Source of the DNA: Enorma phocaeensis
GTDB taxonomy: Bacteria > Actinomycetota > Coriobacteriia > Coriobacteriales > Coriobacteriaceae
Direction: 5' to 3'
Length of the DNA: 64,000 nucleotides
NCBI RefSeq assembly: GCF_016901575.1
Contig: NZ_JACJKQ010000001.1
Coordinates: forward strand, 310,001 to 374,000
The notes below the pieces were generated by a model. It was not told the DNA's origin and did not search any database. It saw only the letters and a program-made list of their open reading frames with translations. The position numbers and the translations under genes were made by a program. Below are positions 47,633-57,319 of the stretch, piece by piece. How positions within the stretch are numbered: position 1 is the first letter of the stretch; the number at the start of each line of letters is the position of its first letter.

Positions 47633-48502
47633 TCAACCTGCCGCATGGTGCCCCGCAGCCCGTTCGGCCGCCTCGACGACATGGCTCATGAGGACCGCCG
47701 TGGTCACCGCCCCCACGCCGCCCGGAACCGGCGTGATGCGCGCCACCCGGTCCACGACCGCATCGAAGTCGACATCGCCTACGAGCTTGCCAGCCTCATC
47801 GTCCCAGTTGATGCCCACGTCAACGACCGTCTGCCTGCCGGACACGGCATCGGCGCCCACGGTGGCGGCATGGCCGGCCGCGACGACGAGCACATCGGCA
47901 CGGCGGCATTCCGCGGCTAGGTCGCGCGTACGGGTATGGCACATGGTCACGGTGGCATCGTGCGCCTGGAGCATCATCGCGACCGGACGGCCGATTACCA
48001 GCGACCGGCCGACGACGGTGACGCGCGCCCCCGCAAGCTCGACGCCCGACCGCACGAGAAGCTCGACCACACCTTGAGCGGTACATGGCGGGAAACCGAC
48101 CGGCTGCCCGGCAAAGACGCCGTAGAGCGACCCCGGCGTTATGCCGTCGACATCCTTCGCCGGGTCGAGCGCGGCGCAGGCCGCCGTCTCGTCGAGGGCC
48201 GCAGGCAACGGGCGAAACAGCAGGCATCCATGCAAAGACGAGTCGTCGTTCACCTCTTGGATGACGGAGCGCAGATCGTCTTGAGAGCACGAATCGGGCA
48301 GGACGAAGCGGCGGACCTCCACGCCAACCTTTTCCGCCCGCTTCATGGCGGCGCGCTCATAGGAGAGGTCGTCCGGCCTCTCCCCCACCCGCACCATGGC
48401 AAGCCCGGGCGCCACGCCGTCGAGCGCAAGGCGGGCGACGCGAGCCTGCAGCTCCTCGGTAATCTCGGTCGCGACGGGACCTCCGCGCAACAGCTCGGCC
48501 AT
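47633..48502 (-). CDS. folD: FolD: methylene-THF dehydrogenase with altered cyclohydrolase site
   Basis: This 289-residue protein has the FolD fold: VVGRSLVIGRPVAMML (dinucleotide-binding), DPAKDVDGI (Asp 119) and ITPVPGGVG. In E. coli FolD the active-site pair for cyclohydrolysis is Lys54 (in YVASK) and Gln98 (in VQLPLP). Here the equivalent run is YERAA (Ala52) and LFRPLP (Phe96), so both residues are gone, while the Tyr and Asp remain. A separate cyclohydrolase gene, fchA, ends 2 bp upstream. I choose ATG 48502 with AAAGGGGG above; GTG 48508 is also open. Confidence 0.93.
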   Translation of the reverse strand: MAELLRGGPVATEITEELQARVARLALDGVAPGLAMVRVGERPDDLSYERAAMKRAEKVGVEVRRFVLPDSCSQDDLRSVIQEVNDDSSLHGCLLFRPLPAALDETAACAALDPAKDVDGITPGSLYGVFAGQPVGFPPCTAQGVVELLVRSGVELAGARVTVVGRSLVIGRPVAMMLQAHDATVTMCHTRTRDLAAECRRADVLVVAAGHAATVGADAVSGRQTVVDVGINWDDEAGKLVGDVDFDAVVDRVARITPVPGGVGAVTTAVLMSHVVEAAERAAGHHAAG

Positions 48503-48504
48503 GG

Positions 48505-49137
48505 TCACGCCCCCTTTCGAATCGCCGTCGCCATGGCGCAGACCAAGGCGTCGGCTCGCGGGGCAAGGGTCACGAGATACCTGTCTGCCTCGGCTTCGAG
48601 CGAGCGGGCGACAGGGTCGTCGGGGAGCCCCGACGTGTTGACGAGCACCGTCACGTGCGCGGCACGCAGCGCCCCGGCGGCGAGCGCCGCCCCACAGCCG
48701 ACGTCGGAGCGCATGAGGGTGCTCGCCATGCCGCCCATGCGCTCAAGCAGCTCGATGGCATGCGCACATGAACGCATGATGCGAATAGGGACGTCGCAGG
48801 CGCCGCGCATGGCCTCTTCGATGCGCTCGGTGCGGGCGGGATCCTCGCGCGGAATCCTATAAGCCGCGGCGAGCGGCTCAAATGCCAGGGCGTCGGCCTC
48901 CACAAGACCAAGCAGCTCAACACGCACGCCCTCCGCCTCGGAGAGCACGTCGCGCAGCTGGTCCTCCACATCTGCGTAGCGAGGTTTGCCAACGGTGAAG
49001 TTGCCCGCCATGGAGCAGAGGGCAACGGCGAGGGCGCCCGCCATCGCGGCGGCACCGCCTCCACCCGGAGCCGGCACCTTGGCCGCCAGCTCGCGAGCAA
49101 ACTCATCACAGCTGAGCGATGTCAGCCCATCTACCAT
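48505..49137 (-). CDS. fchA: Methenyl-THF cyclohydrolase FchA (cyclodeaminase/cyclohydrolase family)
   Basis: This 210-residue mainly helical protein has the family N-terminus SCDEFARELAAKVPAPGGGG followed by AAAMAGALAVALCSMAGNFT. FchA interconverts methenyl-THF and 10-formyl-THF. It sits between fhs and folD, which make the substrate and product, so cyclohydrolase is favoured over formimino-THF cyclodeaminase. No histidine-degradation gene is near. Confidence 0.9.
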   Translation of the reverse strand: MVDGLTSLSCDEFARELAAKVPAPGGGGAAAMAGALAVALCSMAGNFTVGKPRYADVEDQLRDVLSEAEGVRVELLGLVEADALAFEPLAAAYRIPREDPARTERIEEAMRGACDVPIRIMRSCAHAIELLERMGGMASTLMRSDVGCGAALAAGALRAAHVTVLVNTSGLPDDPVARSLEAEADRYLVTLAPRADALVCAMATAIRKGA

Positions 49138-49296
49138 GCATCCCCCTTTTTCTAAAGAGCGCTTGACGAGAGCCTACAGACACAGGCCCGGCCCAATCGT
49201 CTGGCGAGGCGCCATCCGAAGGCGTCGCGACAAGCGCATGACGCCGCCGGACGCACTCGTCAAACGAATGAGCCGGGCAAACGGTGGTCGAAGCCG

Positions 49297-50970
49297 TTAG
49301 AAGAGGCCCACGATGGTGCCGTCTTCGAGCACGTCGATCTTCTCGGCCGCAGGCACCTTGGGCAGGCCGGGCATGGTCATGATGTCGCCGGTGAGCGCCA
49401 CCACGAAGCCCGCGCCGGCAGAGACCTTCAGGTTGCGGACCGTGATGCGGAAGTTCTCCGGTGCGCCCAGCCTATGCTGGTCGTCGGTGAAGGAGTACTG
49501 GGTCTTCGCGACGCAGACGGGCATGTTGCCAAAACCGTTCTCACGCAGCTGGCGCAGCTGCTTCTTCGCGCCAGGCGTGTAGTCGACGCCGTCTGCGTGA
49601 TAGATCTTGGTCGCGATGGCATCGAGCGCGTCCTCGATGTCGGCGCCGGACTCATAGGAGAAGTGGAACTCGTGCGGCTCCTCGCACAGGCGCATGACCT
49701 CCTGAGCAAGGGCCTCGCCGCCGACGCCGCCCTTGGCCCAGACCTCGGACAGGGCAACGTTGACGCCCAGCTCGCGGCATTTGTCCTCAACGAGCTTGAG
49801 CTCTGCGGCGGTATCCGTGGGGAACGCATTGATGGCGACCACCACGGGCAGGCCGTAGACGTCGCGGATGTTCGACACGTGACGCAGCAGGTTGGGGATG
49901 CCGGCCTCGAGCGCCTCGAGGTTCTCGGTCGTGAGCTCGGCCTTGGGGACGCCGCCGTTGTACTTGAGGGCGCGCACCGTGGCGACCACCACGACGGCAT
50001 CGGGGTCGAGGTTTGCCATACGGCACTTGATGTCGAGAAACTTCTCGGCTCCCAGGTCTGCACCGAAGCCGGCCTCGGTGACCACGTACTCGCCGAGCTT
50101 GAGAGCCGTCTCGGTAGCCTGTACGGAGTTGCAGCCATGGGCGATGTTGGCGAAGGGGCCGCCGTGGACGAAGGCGGGCGTGTGCTCGAGCGTCTGCACG
50201 AGGTTGGGCTTGATGGCATCCTTCAGCAACGCCGCCATGGCGCCCTCGGCCTTGAGGTCGGAGGCGGTGACGGGCTTGCCGTCATAGGTATAGGCGACGA
50301 CCATGCGCCCGAGGCGCGCCTTGAGGTCCATGAGGTCAGACGCCAGGCAGAACGCCGCCATGACCTCGGAGGCCACAGTGATGTCGAAGCCGTCTTCACG
50401 CGGGACGCCCTGCATGCGACCGCCGAGGCCGTCGACGATGTGGCGAAGCTGGCGATCGTTCATATCGACGGCGCGCTTCCATACGATCTGCTTGGGATCG
50501 ATGCCGAGGGCGTTGCCCTGCTGGATGTGATTGTCGAGCATGGCCGCGAGCAGGTTGTTGGCGGCGCCGATCGCATGGAAGTCGCCCGTAAAGTGCAGGT
50601 TGATGTCCTCCATAGGAACCACCTGGGCATAGCCGCCGCCTGCGGCGCCGCCCTTGATGCCGAAGACGGGGCCGAGCGAGGGCTCGCGAAGCGCGAGCAC
50701 CGCCTTTTTGCCCAAGCGCGAAAGGGCGTCGGCAAGGCCCACCGAAGTCGTGGTCTTGCCCTCGCCGGCAGGAGTGGGGTTGATCGCGGTGACCAACACG
50801 AGCTTCGCCTTGCGCGGGGCATCCTTCAAGGCATGGATATCGACCTTAGCCTTGTACTTTCCGTAGTGGTCCAGCTGATCCTCGGTAAGGCCCACCTTCG
50901 CGGCCACCTCGGAGATGGGCAGCATCTCCGCTTCCTGTGCGATCTCGATATCCGTCTTGTAGTCTGCCAT
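49297..50970 (-). CDS. fhs: Formate-tetrahydrofolate ligase
   Basis: This 557-residue ATP-dependent enzyme makes 10-formyl-THF from formate; the reaction is reversible and can yield ATP. The P-loop is [20 protein letters not shown] near residue 60, with the family blocks [20 protein letters not shown] and [14 protein letters not shown]. The ATG at 50970 has AAAGGGG upstream. A promoter (51031-51059) and a palindrome (51067-51080) precede it, so it opens the C1 run fhs-fchA-folD-folE-folC. Confidence 0.97.
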   Translation of the reverse strand: MADYKTDIEIAQEAEMLPISEVAAKVGLTEDQLDHYGKYKAKVDIHALKDAPRKAKLVLVTAINPTPAGEGKTTTSVGLADALSRLGKKAVLALREPSLGPVFGIKGGAAGGGYAQVVPMEDINLHFTGDFHAIGAANNLLAAMLDNHIQQGNALGIDPKQIVWKRAVDMNDRQLRHIVDGLGGRMQGVPREDGFDITVASEVMAAFCLASDLMDLKARLGRMVVAYTYDGKPVTASDLKAEGAMAALLKDAIKPNLVQTLEHTPAFVHGGPFANIAHGCNSVQATETALKLGEYVVTEAGFGADLGAEKFLDIKCRMANLDPDAVVVVATVRALKYNGGVPKAELTTENLEALEAGIPNLLRHVSNIRDVYGLPVVVAINAFPTDTAAELKLVEDKCRELGVNVALSEVWAKGGVGGEALAQEVMRLCEEPHEFHFSYESGADIEDALDAIATKIYHADGVDYTPGAKKQLRQLRENGFGNMPVCVAKTQYSFTDDQHRLGAPENFRITVRNLKVSAGAGFVVALTGDIMTMPGLPKVPAAEKIDVLEDGTIVGLF

Positions 50971-51030
50971 GCGCGAACCCCTTTCGATCGCCGTGTCCGG
51001 ACGCGCCATGCCAGATAGCGCGGTCATTCC

Positions 51031-51059
51031 AGTATGGCCTTCTCGGCCACATCCGTCGA
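51031..51059 (-). promoter_or_regulatory. Promoter of fhs
   Basis: On the minus strand TCGACG (51059-51054) and CATACT (51036-51031) are separated by exactly 17 bp, 61 bp before fhs. Confidence 0.55.
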
Positions 51060-51066
51060 GGGTGGC

Positions 51067-51080
51067 AGGTAAAATTACCT
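51067..51080. promoter_or_regulatory. Short palindrome above the fhs promoter
   Basis: AGGTAA-AA-TTACCT lies 7 bp upstream of the -35 box, centred near -50, a place typical of activator sites. No cognate regulator is known here. Confidence 0.35.
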
Positions 51081-51111
51081 CACTTCGCAACGGTCCTCGT
51101 CGAAGGGGCGT

Positions 51112-51135
51112 GCCCTGCCGTGGTCACGGCAGGGC
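51112..51135 (-). terminator. Hairpin after the unknown membrane gene
   Basis: A perfect 10-bp stem (51112-51121 with 51126-51135) with a 4-base loop starts 2 bp past the stop codon at 51138. No U-run follows. Confidence 0.6.
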
Positions 51136-51137
51136 CG

Positions 51138-52376
51138 CTACTCGCTTTGCTCGCGCTCCGCCTGCTCGCGAAGGAACCGCTTGAGCGCCGCCTCTGATTT
51201 ATCGGTGCGCATGGTCTCCATGAGCGACACGATCGTATCGGTATAGGGCCAATAGCGCTTGCCAAACGGAGCATGGCCTTCGAGCCATACGAGCTCGCTC
51301 GCCTGCACGTCCTCAGCGCGCTTCACCATGTCGGGCAGCGCGTCGACATAGGCGGACATCCATGCCCGCAGATGGTCCCATTCCCGAGCGTTCAGCTGTG
51401 CAAACGCGTCTTCAAACGGAACGCCTTCAAGCGATTCCACCTCGAAGGTCTCGTCGCGCGACGCCACGTCGCGGCACACGAGCTCGATGGTCGCGCGCTC
51501 CGCCTCTTCAACCGCGCGGCAGGCTTCCTGACGAGGCTCCTCGAAGGGTGCCCGCAGCTCTGCCTCACGCGACGCCGCCTCCTCGTCGAGGCGCTTCGTC
51601 TCGCGCTCTCGCAGCTCGACGCGGCTCTTTGCATCAGATATCTTGCCGTCGATGAGCTCGAGCTCGTCTTTCATGCGGCGTCCCTTGAACAGCCACCCGC
51701 GGGGGCGCGTCCAAGGCCGCGCGTACGCAAGCGCGACGGCGACGAGCCACGTGACGGCAAGCAGCGCGCGAAGTTCGACCGCGACGGGCACAAACGCCAG
51801 GCCTGCGGCACCGGCAACCCCGACAATGGCATAGGCGGCCTTATGTCCACCCTGTGCTGCGGATTTTCCCTCGCGGGCAGCAGCCTCGAGATACATCTGC
51901 TCCGGATGAGCCCTGCGCTCTTCGAGCTCTTGGATGCTGGCACGGTCCTCGGCGTTTGCGGCGGCATAGGAGGCCATCGTCGAGAGCGCCTTGGCATGGG
52001 ACTCGTCTGCATCGACCGCCGCCTGCGCCTGCGCATCAAGGTCTTCCAGTCGCGCCATCCAAGCCGCGCGCTTCTTGAGCAGGACGTCCAGACCGGATAG
52101 TCCAGACCAGTCCTCGCCCTCAAGCCACCAGCCCCAAGGGGCGTCGTCGTCTTGGCCTTGTAAATGAACGGCTGCCGTACCCAACGCATCAACGAGCGCA
52201 TGGCGGTCAAACGAGGCAGACTCCGGCATGCCGGTCATGGGGAGGCGCCGGTCGGCGTCAGTGAGCGACTCCAAGTCGATGGGTGGACGCGTCTTGAGCA
52301 GCGTAAGTTCTCGCTCGCCCGCGCAATAGGCAGCCCAGTGCTTTTGGAACTCCCGCATCTCCTCCAGGTTTGCCAT
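51138..52376 (-). CDS. Unknown membrane protein with coiled-coil flanks
   Basis: I do not recognise this 412-residue protein. An N-terminal soluble part rich in Trp and Asp leads to a coiled-coil-like stretch (MARLEDLDAQAQAAVDADE), then a hydrophobic hairpin of two segments (AYAIVGVAGAAGLAFVPVAV and LLAVTWLVAVALAYA) near residues 180-220. A second charged helical region (Glu/Arg/Lys-rich) follows, and a C-terminal part has WDHLRAWMSAYVDALPDM. Both ends are probably cytoplasmic. It separates two folate loci but no functional link is visible. The ATG at 52376 has GGGGGA upstream; another ATG at 52388 is possible. Confidence 0.7.
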   Translation of the reverse strand: MANLEEMREFQKHWAAYCAGERELTLLKTRPPIDLESLTDADRRLPMTGMPESASFDRHALVDALGTAAVHLQGQDDDAPWGWWLEGEDWSGLSGLDVLLKKRAAWMARLEDLDAQAQAAVDADESHAKALSTMASYAAANAEDRASIQELEERRAHPEQMYLEAAAREGKSAAQGGHKAAYAIVGVAGAAGLAFVPVAVELRALLAVTWLVAVALAYARPWTRPRGWLFKGRRMKDELELIDGKISDAKSRVELRERETKRLDEEAASREAELRAPFEEPRQEACRAVEEAERATIELVCRDVASRDETFEVESLEGVPFEDAFAQLNAREWDHLRAWMSAYVDALPDMVKRAEDVQASELVWLEGHAPFGKRYWPYTDTIVSLMETMRTDKSEAALKRFLREQAEREQSE

Positions 52377-52637
52377 GGCATCCCCCATCGATAGGTCGGC
52401 ATCTCGTTTTCGGTTCAGGTCTTCTGCCGTCTCTCCATACTACCGCGAAATCTCACACCCCGCGGAGACTTCACGGCAAGCGGCCGGGTCTCCCCTGGCC
52501 TTTGGCCCGTCATTGCGCCTCGGACACCCCATGGCCGTGGGAGAAGCCCTGAGCGGGCGTCCAGCGTCCACCCGAAATGACCAAGACCGGCCCTCACCCA
52601 GGCACACACTGCCCAGCTCTCGACGCCCCTGACCATC

Positions 52638-53234
52638 TCAACTGCCCACGCGCACAAGACCTATTTCCGAGACGACTTGATTAACGGGAACGTCATAGGG
52701 ACCGACCGCGCCTTCGTCAGCAAGGCTCGCGAGGAGCTGGGCTCGCCGACAAAGACCTATGGAGGAGCCCGGAAACTCGGCAAGAAACCTGTCGTAGTAG
52801 CCACCGCCATAGCCGAGCCGATACCCAGTCTCATCGAACGCGAGTCCGGGTACGAGCGCGACCGGATGGACGTAATCCGAGGGGGCTGCAAGCGTCGAAG
52901 GGTCCGCAGGGGGCTCGTCGATTCCAAAGGAGTTTCGAACGAGCCCATCGAGCCCACGAACCCCATGCCAGGCGAGCTCCCGCAAGCCCGGGACGCAGCG
53001 CGGCAAGGCGACGGCGACGCCTTCAGAAAGGAGCGCTCGAACCAGCGAGCGCGTATCGACCTCAGAACCAAACGAGAGGTACGTAAACACGGCGTCTACA
53101 TCACGCGCGCGCAACAACCCCATGACACGCATCCGGATGGTCTCATCCGCCTGCAAACGCTCGGAAGCGGGAATCGCGTCACGGACGGTCTTCATGCGGG
53201 CCCTCAGCCGAGTTTTGCCGCTATGAAGTTCCAC
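52638..53234 (-). CDS. 5-formyltetrahydrofolate cyclo-ligase
   Basis: This 198-residue enzyme converts 5-formyl-THF to 5,10-methenyl-THF with ATP. The basic N-terminus and the C-terminal motif YRLGYGGGYYDRFLAEF are characteristic. The start is GTG at 53234 with GAGGGGG upstream; an ATG 13 codons later would cut the N-terminal helix. It feeds the pool handled by FchA, FolD and Fhs encoded nearby. Confidence 0.93.
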   Translation of the reverse strand: MELHSGKTRLRARMKTVRDAIPASERLQADETIRMRVMGLLRARDVDAVFTYLSFGSEVDTRSLVRALLSEGVAVALPRCVPGLRELAWHGVRGLDGLVRNSFGIDEPPADPSTLAAPSDYVHPVALVPGLAFDETGYRLGYGGGYYDRFLAEFPGSSIGLCRRAQLLASLADEGAVGPYDVPVNQVVSEIGLVRVGS

Positions 53235-53293
53235 GGACAGCCCCCTCAGCCCATCGCTTTGAAATCACCAAAGGTGGCCACGCCACAAAGCGA

Positions 53294-53325
53294 GCGGTCG
53301 CCCCGAATCCAATCGGAGCGACCGC
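53294..53325 (-). terminator. Terminator after valS
   Basis: A 13-bp stem (53313-53325 with 53294-53306, one T-G pair) with a 6-base loop is followed by UCGCUUUG on the minus strand, 75 bp past valS. Confidence 0.7.
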
Positions 53326-53400
53326 GCATATAGCAACCGGGCCACATTCCCTCAGAACGAGAACGACACGGGCGCTTTGCCCCTGGACCTCGCTCGAGGA

Positions 53401-56100
53401 CTATGCGAAGTCTGCGAGCTGGGCGGTCAGGGCCTCGATCTCGGCGCGCAGCTCCTCGGCGCGCTCGCGCTTCTTGGCCACGACCTCGGGAGCAGCCTTG
53501 GCGACGAAGCCCTCGTTCGCAAGCGTCTTCTCGGCGCCGGCAAGCTCCTTCTCATCCTTGGCGATCGCCTTCTCGATGCGCGCCTTCTCGGCAGCGAAGT
53601 CGACGAGGTCGCCCACGATGACATACGCGTTGAAGTCGGGGCCTGCGAGCGCGATGGAACCCTCGGGTTTGCCGGCAAACTCGTCGTCGTGCGTGAGCGT
53701 CAGTGTGCCCACGCGCGCGAAGTCGCGGATGAAGGCGGTCATATCGGCAAGCGCCTCGCAGACGTCGGCACTGTGCCCGCACACCACGACATCCAGCTCC
53801 TCCTTGGGACTGATGCGGTAGCGGGCGCGCGTGGAGCGCACGTCGGTCACCACGGCGCGCGTGAGCTCGAAGGCGCGCTCGGCCGGCTCGTCGATCCAGC
53901 GCTCGTAGTCAGCCGGCTCGGGCCAGGCGGCGACCATGAGGGCCTCGGCGCGCTCGCCGTCCATGTCGAGGAAGCTCGCGGGCATGACGTCCCAGATGGC
54001 CTCGGTCACGAACGGCATGAGCGGATGCATGAGACGAAGGCTCGTGTCGAGCACGAAGATGAGGTTGCGCTGGGCCTGCAGGCGAGCGCCCTCATCCTTC
54101 AGGCGCGACTTCGTGACCTCGACGTACCAGTCGCAGACCTCGTTCCAGAAGAACGCCTGAACCGAGCGGGCGACGTCGCCGAACGTATAGCCCTCGATGC
54201 CTTCGGTCACGCCCTTCACGGTCTTGGCCAGGCGGCTGAACATCCAGGCGTCCGCGGCGGTCTCGGCCACAGGCTCGCCGGCGGTATAGCCATCCATGTT
54301 CATGAGCAGGAAGCGGCTCGCGTTCCAGATCTTGGTGACGAACGACTTTGCCTGCTCGGTGCGCGGGCTGCCCTTGAACTCATGCGTCTTCTTGTCGATG
54401 TCGGCGTCAAACTTCACGTCCTGGTTGTTGGTGAAGAGGCTCAGCAGGTTGAAGCGCATGGCGTCGGCGCCGTACATGTCCATGAGATCCATGGGATCCA
54501 CGCCGTTGCCCTTGGACTTGGACATGCGGCTGCCGTCCTTGGCGAGGATCGTCGGATAGATGACGACGTCATGGAACGGCTCCTCGCCCAGGAAGTACTC
54601 GGAGCTCATGATCATGCGCGCGACCCACAGCGCGATGATGTCGCGAGCCGTGACGAGGGCGGTCGTGGGATGATGCCCCTCGAGCCGCTCGGGATGCTGC
54701 GGCCAGCCCTGCGTGGCGAAAGTCCACAGCTGGCTCGAGAACCAGGTGTCGAGCACGTTCTCGTCCTGGTGCACATGGTGTCCGCCGCACTTGGGGCACA
54801 CGTCGGTATCCTCCATGAGGGCGTCCTCCCATCCGCAGTCCTCACAGTAGAAGACCGGGATGCGATGCCCCCACCACAGCTGACGCGAGATGCACCAGTC
54901 CTTGAGGTTCTCCATCCAGGTGAGGTAGCTCTGCTTCCAGCGATCGGCGTTGAAGCGCACGCGGCCGGACTCGACGGCCTCGACCGCAGGGCCCTTGAGC
55001 TTATCCACGGCGACGAACCACTGCTCAGAAAGCCAGGGCTCAAGCGTGGTATCGCAGCGATAGCAATGCATGACGGAGTGCTCGTGGTCTTCGATGTGAT
55101 CGAGCAGTCCGTGCTCCTCGAACCATGCCACGACCTTCTCGCGGCATTCGTCGCGCGTCAGGCCGGAGAACTCGCCGTAGCCGTCCACAACGACCGCATG
55201 CTCGTCGAAGATATTGATCTGCGGCAGGTCGTGAGCCTGGCCCATGGCGTAGTCGTTGGGGTCGTGAGCAGGCGTGACCTTGACGAAGCCCGAGCCAAAG
55301 CCCGCGTCGACATGCCAGTCCTCGAAGATGGGGATCTCGCGGTCGACGATGGGAAGCTTGACGGTCTTGCCCACGAACGCCGCCTTCTCGGGATCTTTGG
55401 GCGAGACGGCAACGCCGGTGTCGCCGAGCATGGTCTCGGGGCGGGTGGTGGCGACGACGATGTAGTCCTGGCCGTTCACGGGCTCGGTCAGCGGGTAGCG
55501 GAGATGCCACAGGTGACCCGCCTCGGTCTTATACTCCGCCTCGTCGTCAGAGATGGCGGTCGTGCAGCTCGGGCACCAGTTGACGATGCGCTTGCCGCGA
55601 TAGATGAGGCCGTCGTGGTACCAATCGCAGAAGACGCGGCGAACGGCCTCGGCGTAGTCGTCATCCATGGTGAAGCGCTCGTGCTCGAAATCGACCGAGC
55701 AGCCCATGCGCTTGATCTGCTCCTTGATGGTGCCGCCGTACTCATGCGTCCAGTCCCAGCACGCGTCGAGGAAGGCCTCGCGACCCATCTCGAGACGGTT
55801 CTTGCCCTCGCTCTTGAGCTTCTTGTCCACCTTGGTCTGCGTTGCGATGCCCGCGTGGTCGGTGCCCAAGATCCACTGCGTGGAGCGGCCGCGCATGCGC
55901 GCCTCGCGGACGATGGCGTCTTGGATGGAGTCATCGAGCGCATGGCCCATGTGAAGCTTGCCGGTCACGTTGGGCGGCGGAATCACGACCGTGCAGTCGC
56001 CCTTGCCCGCACGGCGCTGGTAATACCCGCCGTCGAGCCATTTCTGCAAAATCTTGGGCTCGTTCTCAGACGGGTCATATGTCTTGGGCATCTCTTCCAT
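53401..56100 (-). CDS. valS: Valyl-tRNA synthetase
   Basis: This 899-residue class I synthetase has the HIGH block PPPNVTGKLHMGHALDD, the CP1 editing domain (ATTRPETMLGDTGVAV), GSRMSKSKGNGVDP as the KMSKS loop, and a C-terminal coiled coil (KARIEKAIAKDEKELAGAE) that grips tRNA. The ATG at 56100 has GAGAGGAAG upstream; a longer in-frame reading to 56262 is not family-like. No T-box is seen upstream. Confidence 0.97.
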   Translation of the reverse strand: MEEMPKTYDPSENEPKILQKWLDGGYYQRRAGKGDCTVVIPPPNVTGKLHMGHALDDSIQDAIVREARMRGRSTQWILGTDHAGIATQTKVDKKLKSEGKNRLEMGREAFLDACWDWTHEYGGTIKEQIKRMGCSVDFEHERFTMDDDYAEAVRRVFCDWYHDGLIYRGKRIVNWCPSCTTAISDDEAEYKTEAGHLWHLRYPLTEPVNGQDYIVVATTRPETMLGDTGVAVSPKDPEKAAFVGKTVKLPIVDREIPIFEDWHVDAGFGSGFVKVTPAHDPNDYAMGQAHDLPQINIFDEHAVVVDGYGEFSGLTRDECREKVVAWFEEHGLLDHIEDHEHSVMHCYRCDTTLEPWLSEQWFVAVDKLKGPAVEAVESGRVRFNADRWKQSYLTWMENLKDWCISRQLWWGHRIPVFYCEDCGWEDALMEDTDVCPKCGGHHVHQDENVLDTWFSSQLWTFATQGWPQHPERLEGHHPTTALVTARDIIALWVARMIMSSEYFLGEEPFHDVVIYPTILAKDGSRMSKSKGNGVDPMDLMDMYGADAMRFNLLSLFTNNQDVKFDADIDKKTHEFKGSPRTEQAKSFVTKIWNASRFLLMNMDGYTAGEPVAETAADAWMFSRLAKTVKGVTEGIEGYTFGDVARSVQAFFWNEVCDWYVEVTKSRLKDEGARLQAQRNLIFVLDTSLRLMHPLMPFVTEAIWDVMPASFLDMDGERAEALMVAAWPEPADYERWIDEPAERAFELTRAVVTDVRSTRARYRISPKEELDVVVCGHSADVCEALADMTAFIRDFARVGTLTLTHDDEFAGKPEGSIALAGPDFNAYVIVGDLVDFAAEKARIEKAIAKDEKELAGAEKTLANEGFVAKAAPEVVAKKRERAEELRAEIEALTAQLADFA

Positions 56101-56268
56101 GAAAGGCTTCCTCTCGGGAATCGGTTGTCGAGGTTGCAAGCATGTTTCAGTGTTCGAGGTTACCACGAATGTCGGCCGTCGGCATAGCGCAGGCGCCGCG
56201 AAACGGGACAGGTACATATCGGGCCGCCCCTGTGCCACCCTTAGGGGACAGGCATCCTTCACGGATCA

Positions 56269-57102
56269 TCAGACCTCTCGCACGCTGCCGCAGCCGAGGT
56301 ATTCGATGCGGGGCCCCATGACATCTCGCATGAGCGAAAAGGACGGAATCCCCGTGCAGTGGAAGGTGCAGACCTTCGTCTTGCGCCTTGCAAACTCGCG
56401 GGCGAGTTCTAACGTCGCAGCCTCGCCCTCGGTGGTGCCTCCCGACGGATTGGTGAGATGCAGCCCTGCGACCACGACGTCGATTGGGGCGCCGGCGAGA
56501 CTCTCGGCGCAGTCCATGATGTTGAGGATTCCCGCATGGGAACAGCCCGCCACAAGGATGTTGCGGCCCCCTTCGCAGACCAGAAGGCTCTGCTCGTGGA
56601 TGAAGTCATCATGCTGAAAGCCCTCGCCCCGCCGAACATAGAGCTTGCTGTTGGAAGCGGGCATGGGATGGGGCCGCTTCGGACAGGAGAAGAGCCTGAG
56701 GCCGCCGCCCAGGTCGACGTCCCCGGCAACGACGCGCACCTGTGGCTCATCTCTCAGGGCGCCGTCAAGCCCGATGTCGTGATGGCGGCCAGGCGATCCC
56801 GACACGTGCCGCCCAAAGGCGCCTTGCCGCACAAAGACCGGTGCCTTGGCTGCGCGGTCGCGCGAAGCCTCGATGAAGGCGCCTAGGCCGCCGCCGTGGT
56901 CGTAGTGGCCATGGGAGATGACGGCAGCATCGGCCGAAAGCACATCGACGCCCAAAGCGTGGGCGTTGCGCAAGAAGGAGCCGTCGGGCCCCATGTCAAA
57001 GAGGACGCGGCGCTCCCCCGCTTCCAGCAACAGGCTCAGACCGTGCTTTGCGATGAGCCTGCTAGACGGCGTGGCGTTCTCGAGCAAGACGGTGACCTTC
57101 AT
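56269..57102 (-). CDS. Metallo-beta-lactamase-fold hydrolase
   Basis: This 277-residue soluble hydrolase has the metal motif ISHGHYDHGGGL near residue 65 and VAGCSHAGILNI further on, like the MBL subgroup annotated as dihydropterin-ribofuranosylaminobenzene phosphate synthase-like. The substrate is unknown. The ATG is at 57102. It is followed by valS after 168 bp, and the two may be separate units. Confidence 0.85.
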   Translation of the reverse strand: MKVTVLLENATPSSRLIAKHGLSLLLEAGERRVLFDMGPDGSFLRNAHALGVDVLSADAAVISHGHYDHGGGLGAFIEASRDRAAKAPVFVRQGAFGRHVSGSPGRHHDIGLDGALRDEPQVRVVAGDVDLGGGLRLFSCPKRPHPMPASNSKLYVRRGEGFQHDDFIHEQSLLVCEGGRNILVAGCSHAGILNIMDCAESLAGAPIDVVVAGLHLTNPSGGTTEGEAATLELAREFARRKTKVCTFHCTGIPSFSLMRDVMGPRIEYLGCGSVREV

Positions 57103-57291
57103 GAACTCCCCCTCCGAAGCAGCAGCCCCATACGACGCAGGGACGCGAAGCGCCCGAGCTCGCTATGAAAGACTATAGCGCGCAGCAGGGGTCGACGCCG
57201 TCGGCGGCCCTGTCGCCCGCGTGTCCGCGATGCGCTCCAACCATGCGGCGAATGTGTTGCTGGGGACGCGGGCGCCGCATATACGGCAAGT

Positions 57292-57319
57292 GCCCCAGCC
57301 GCACCGAAGCGGCTGGGGC
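57292..57319 (-). terminator. Hairpin after clpX
   Basis: A perfect 11-bp GC stem (57309-57319 with 57292-57302) with a 6-base loop lies 73 bp past the clpX stop, with no U-run after it (ACUUGCC). Confidence 0.55.

Noticed and set aside
53377-56187. 936-codon open frame on the plus strand opposite valS
   Set aside because: It is antisense to valS, with no ribosome site or recognisable domain.
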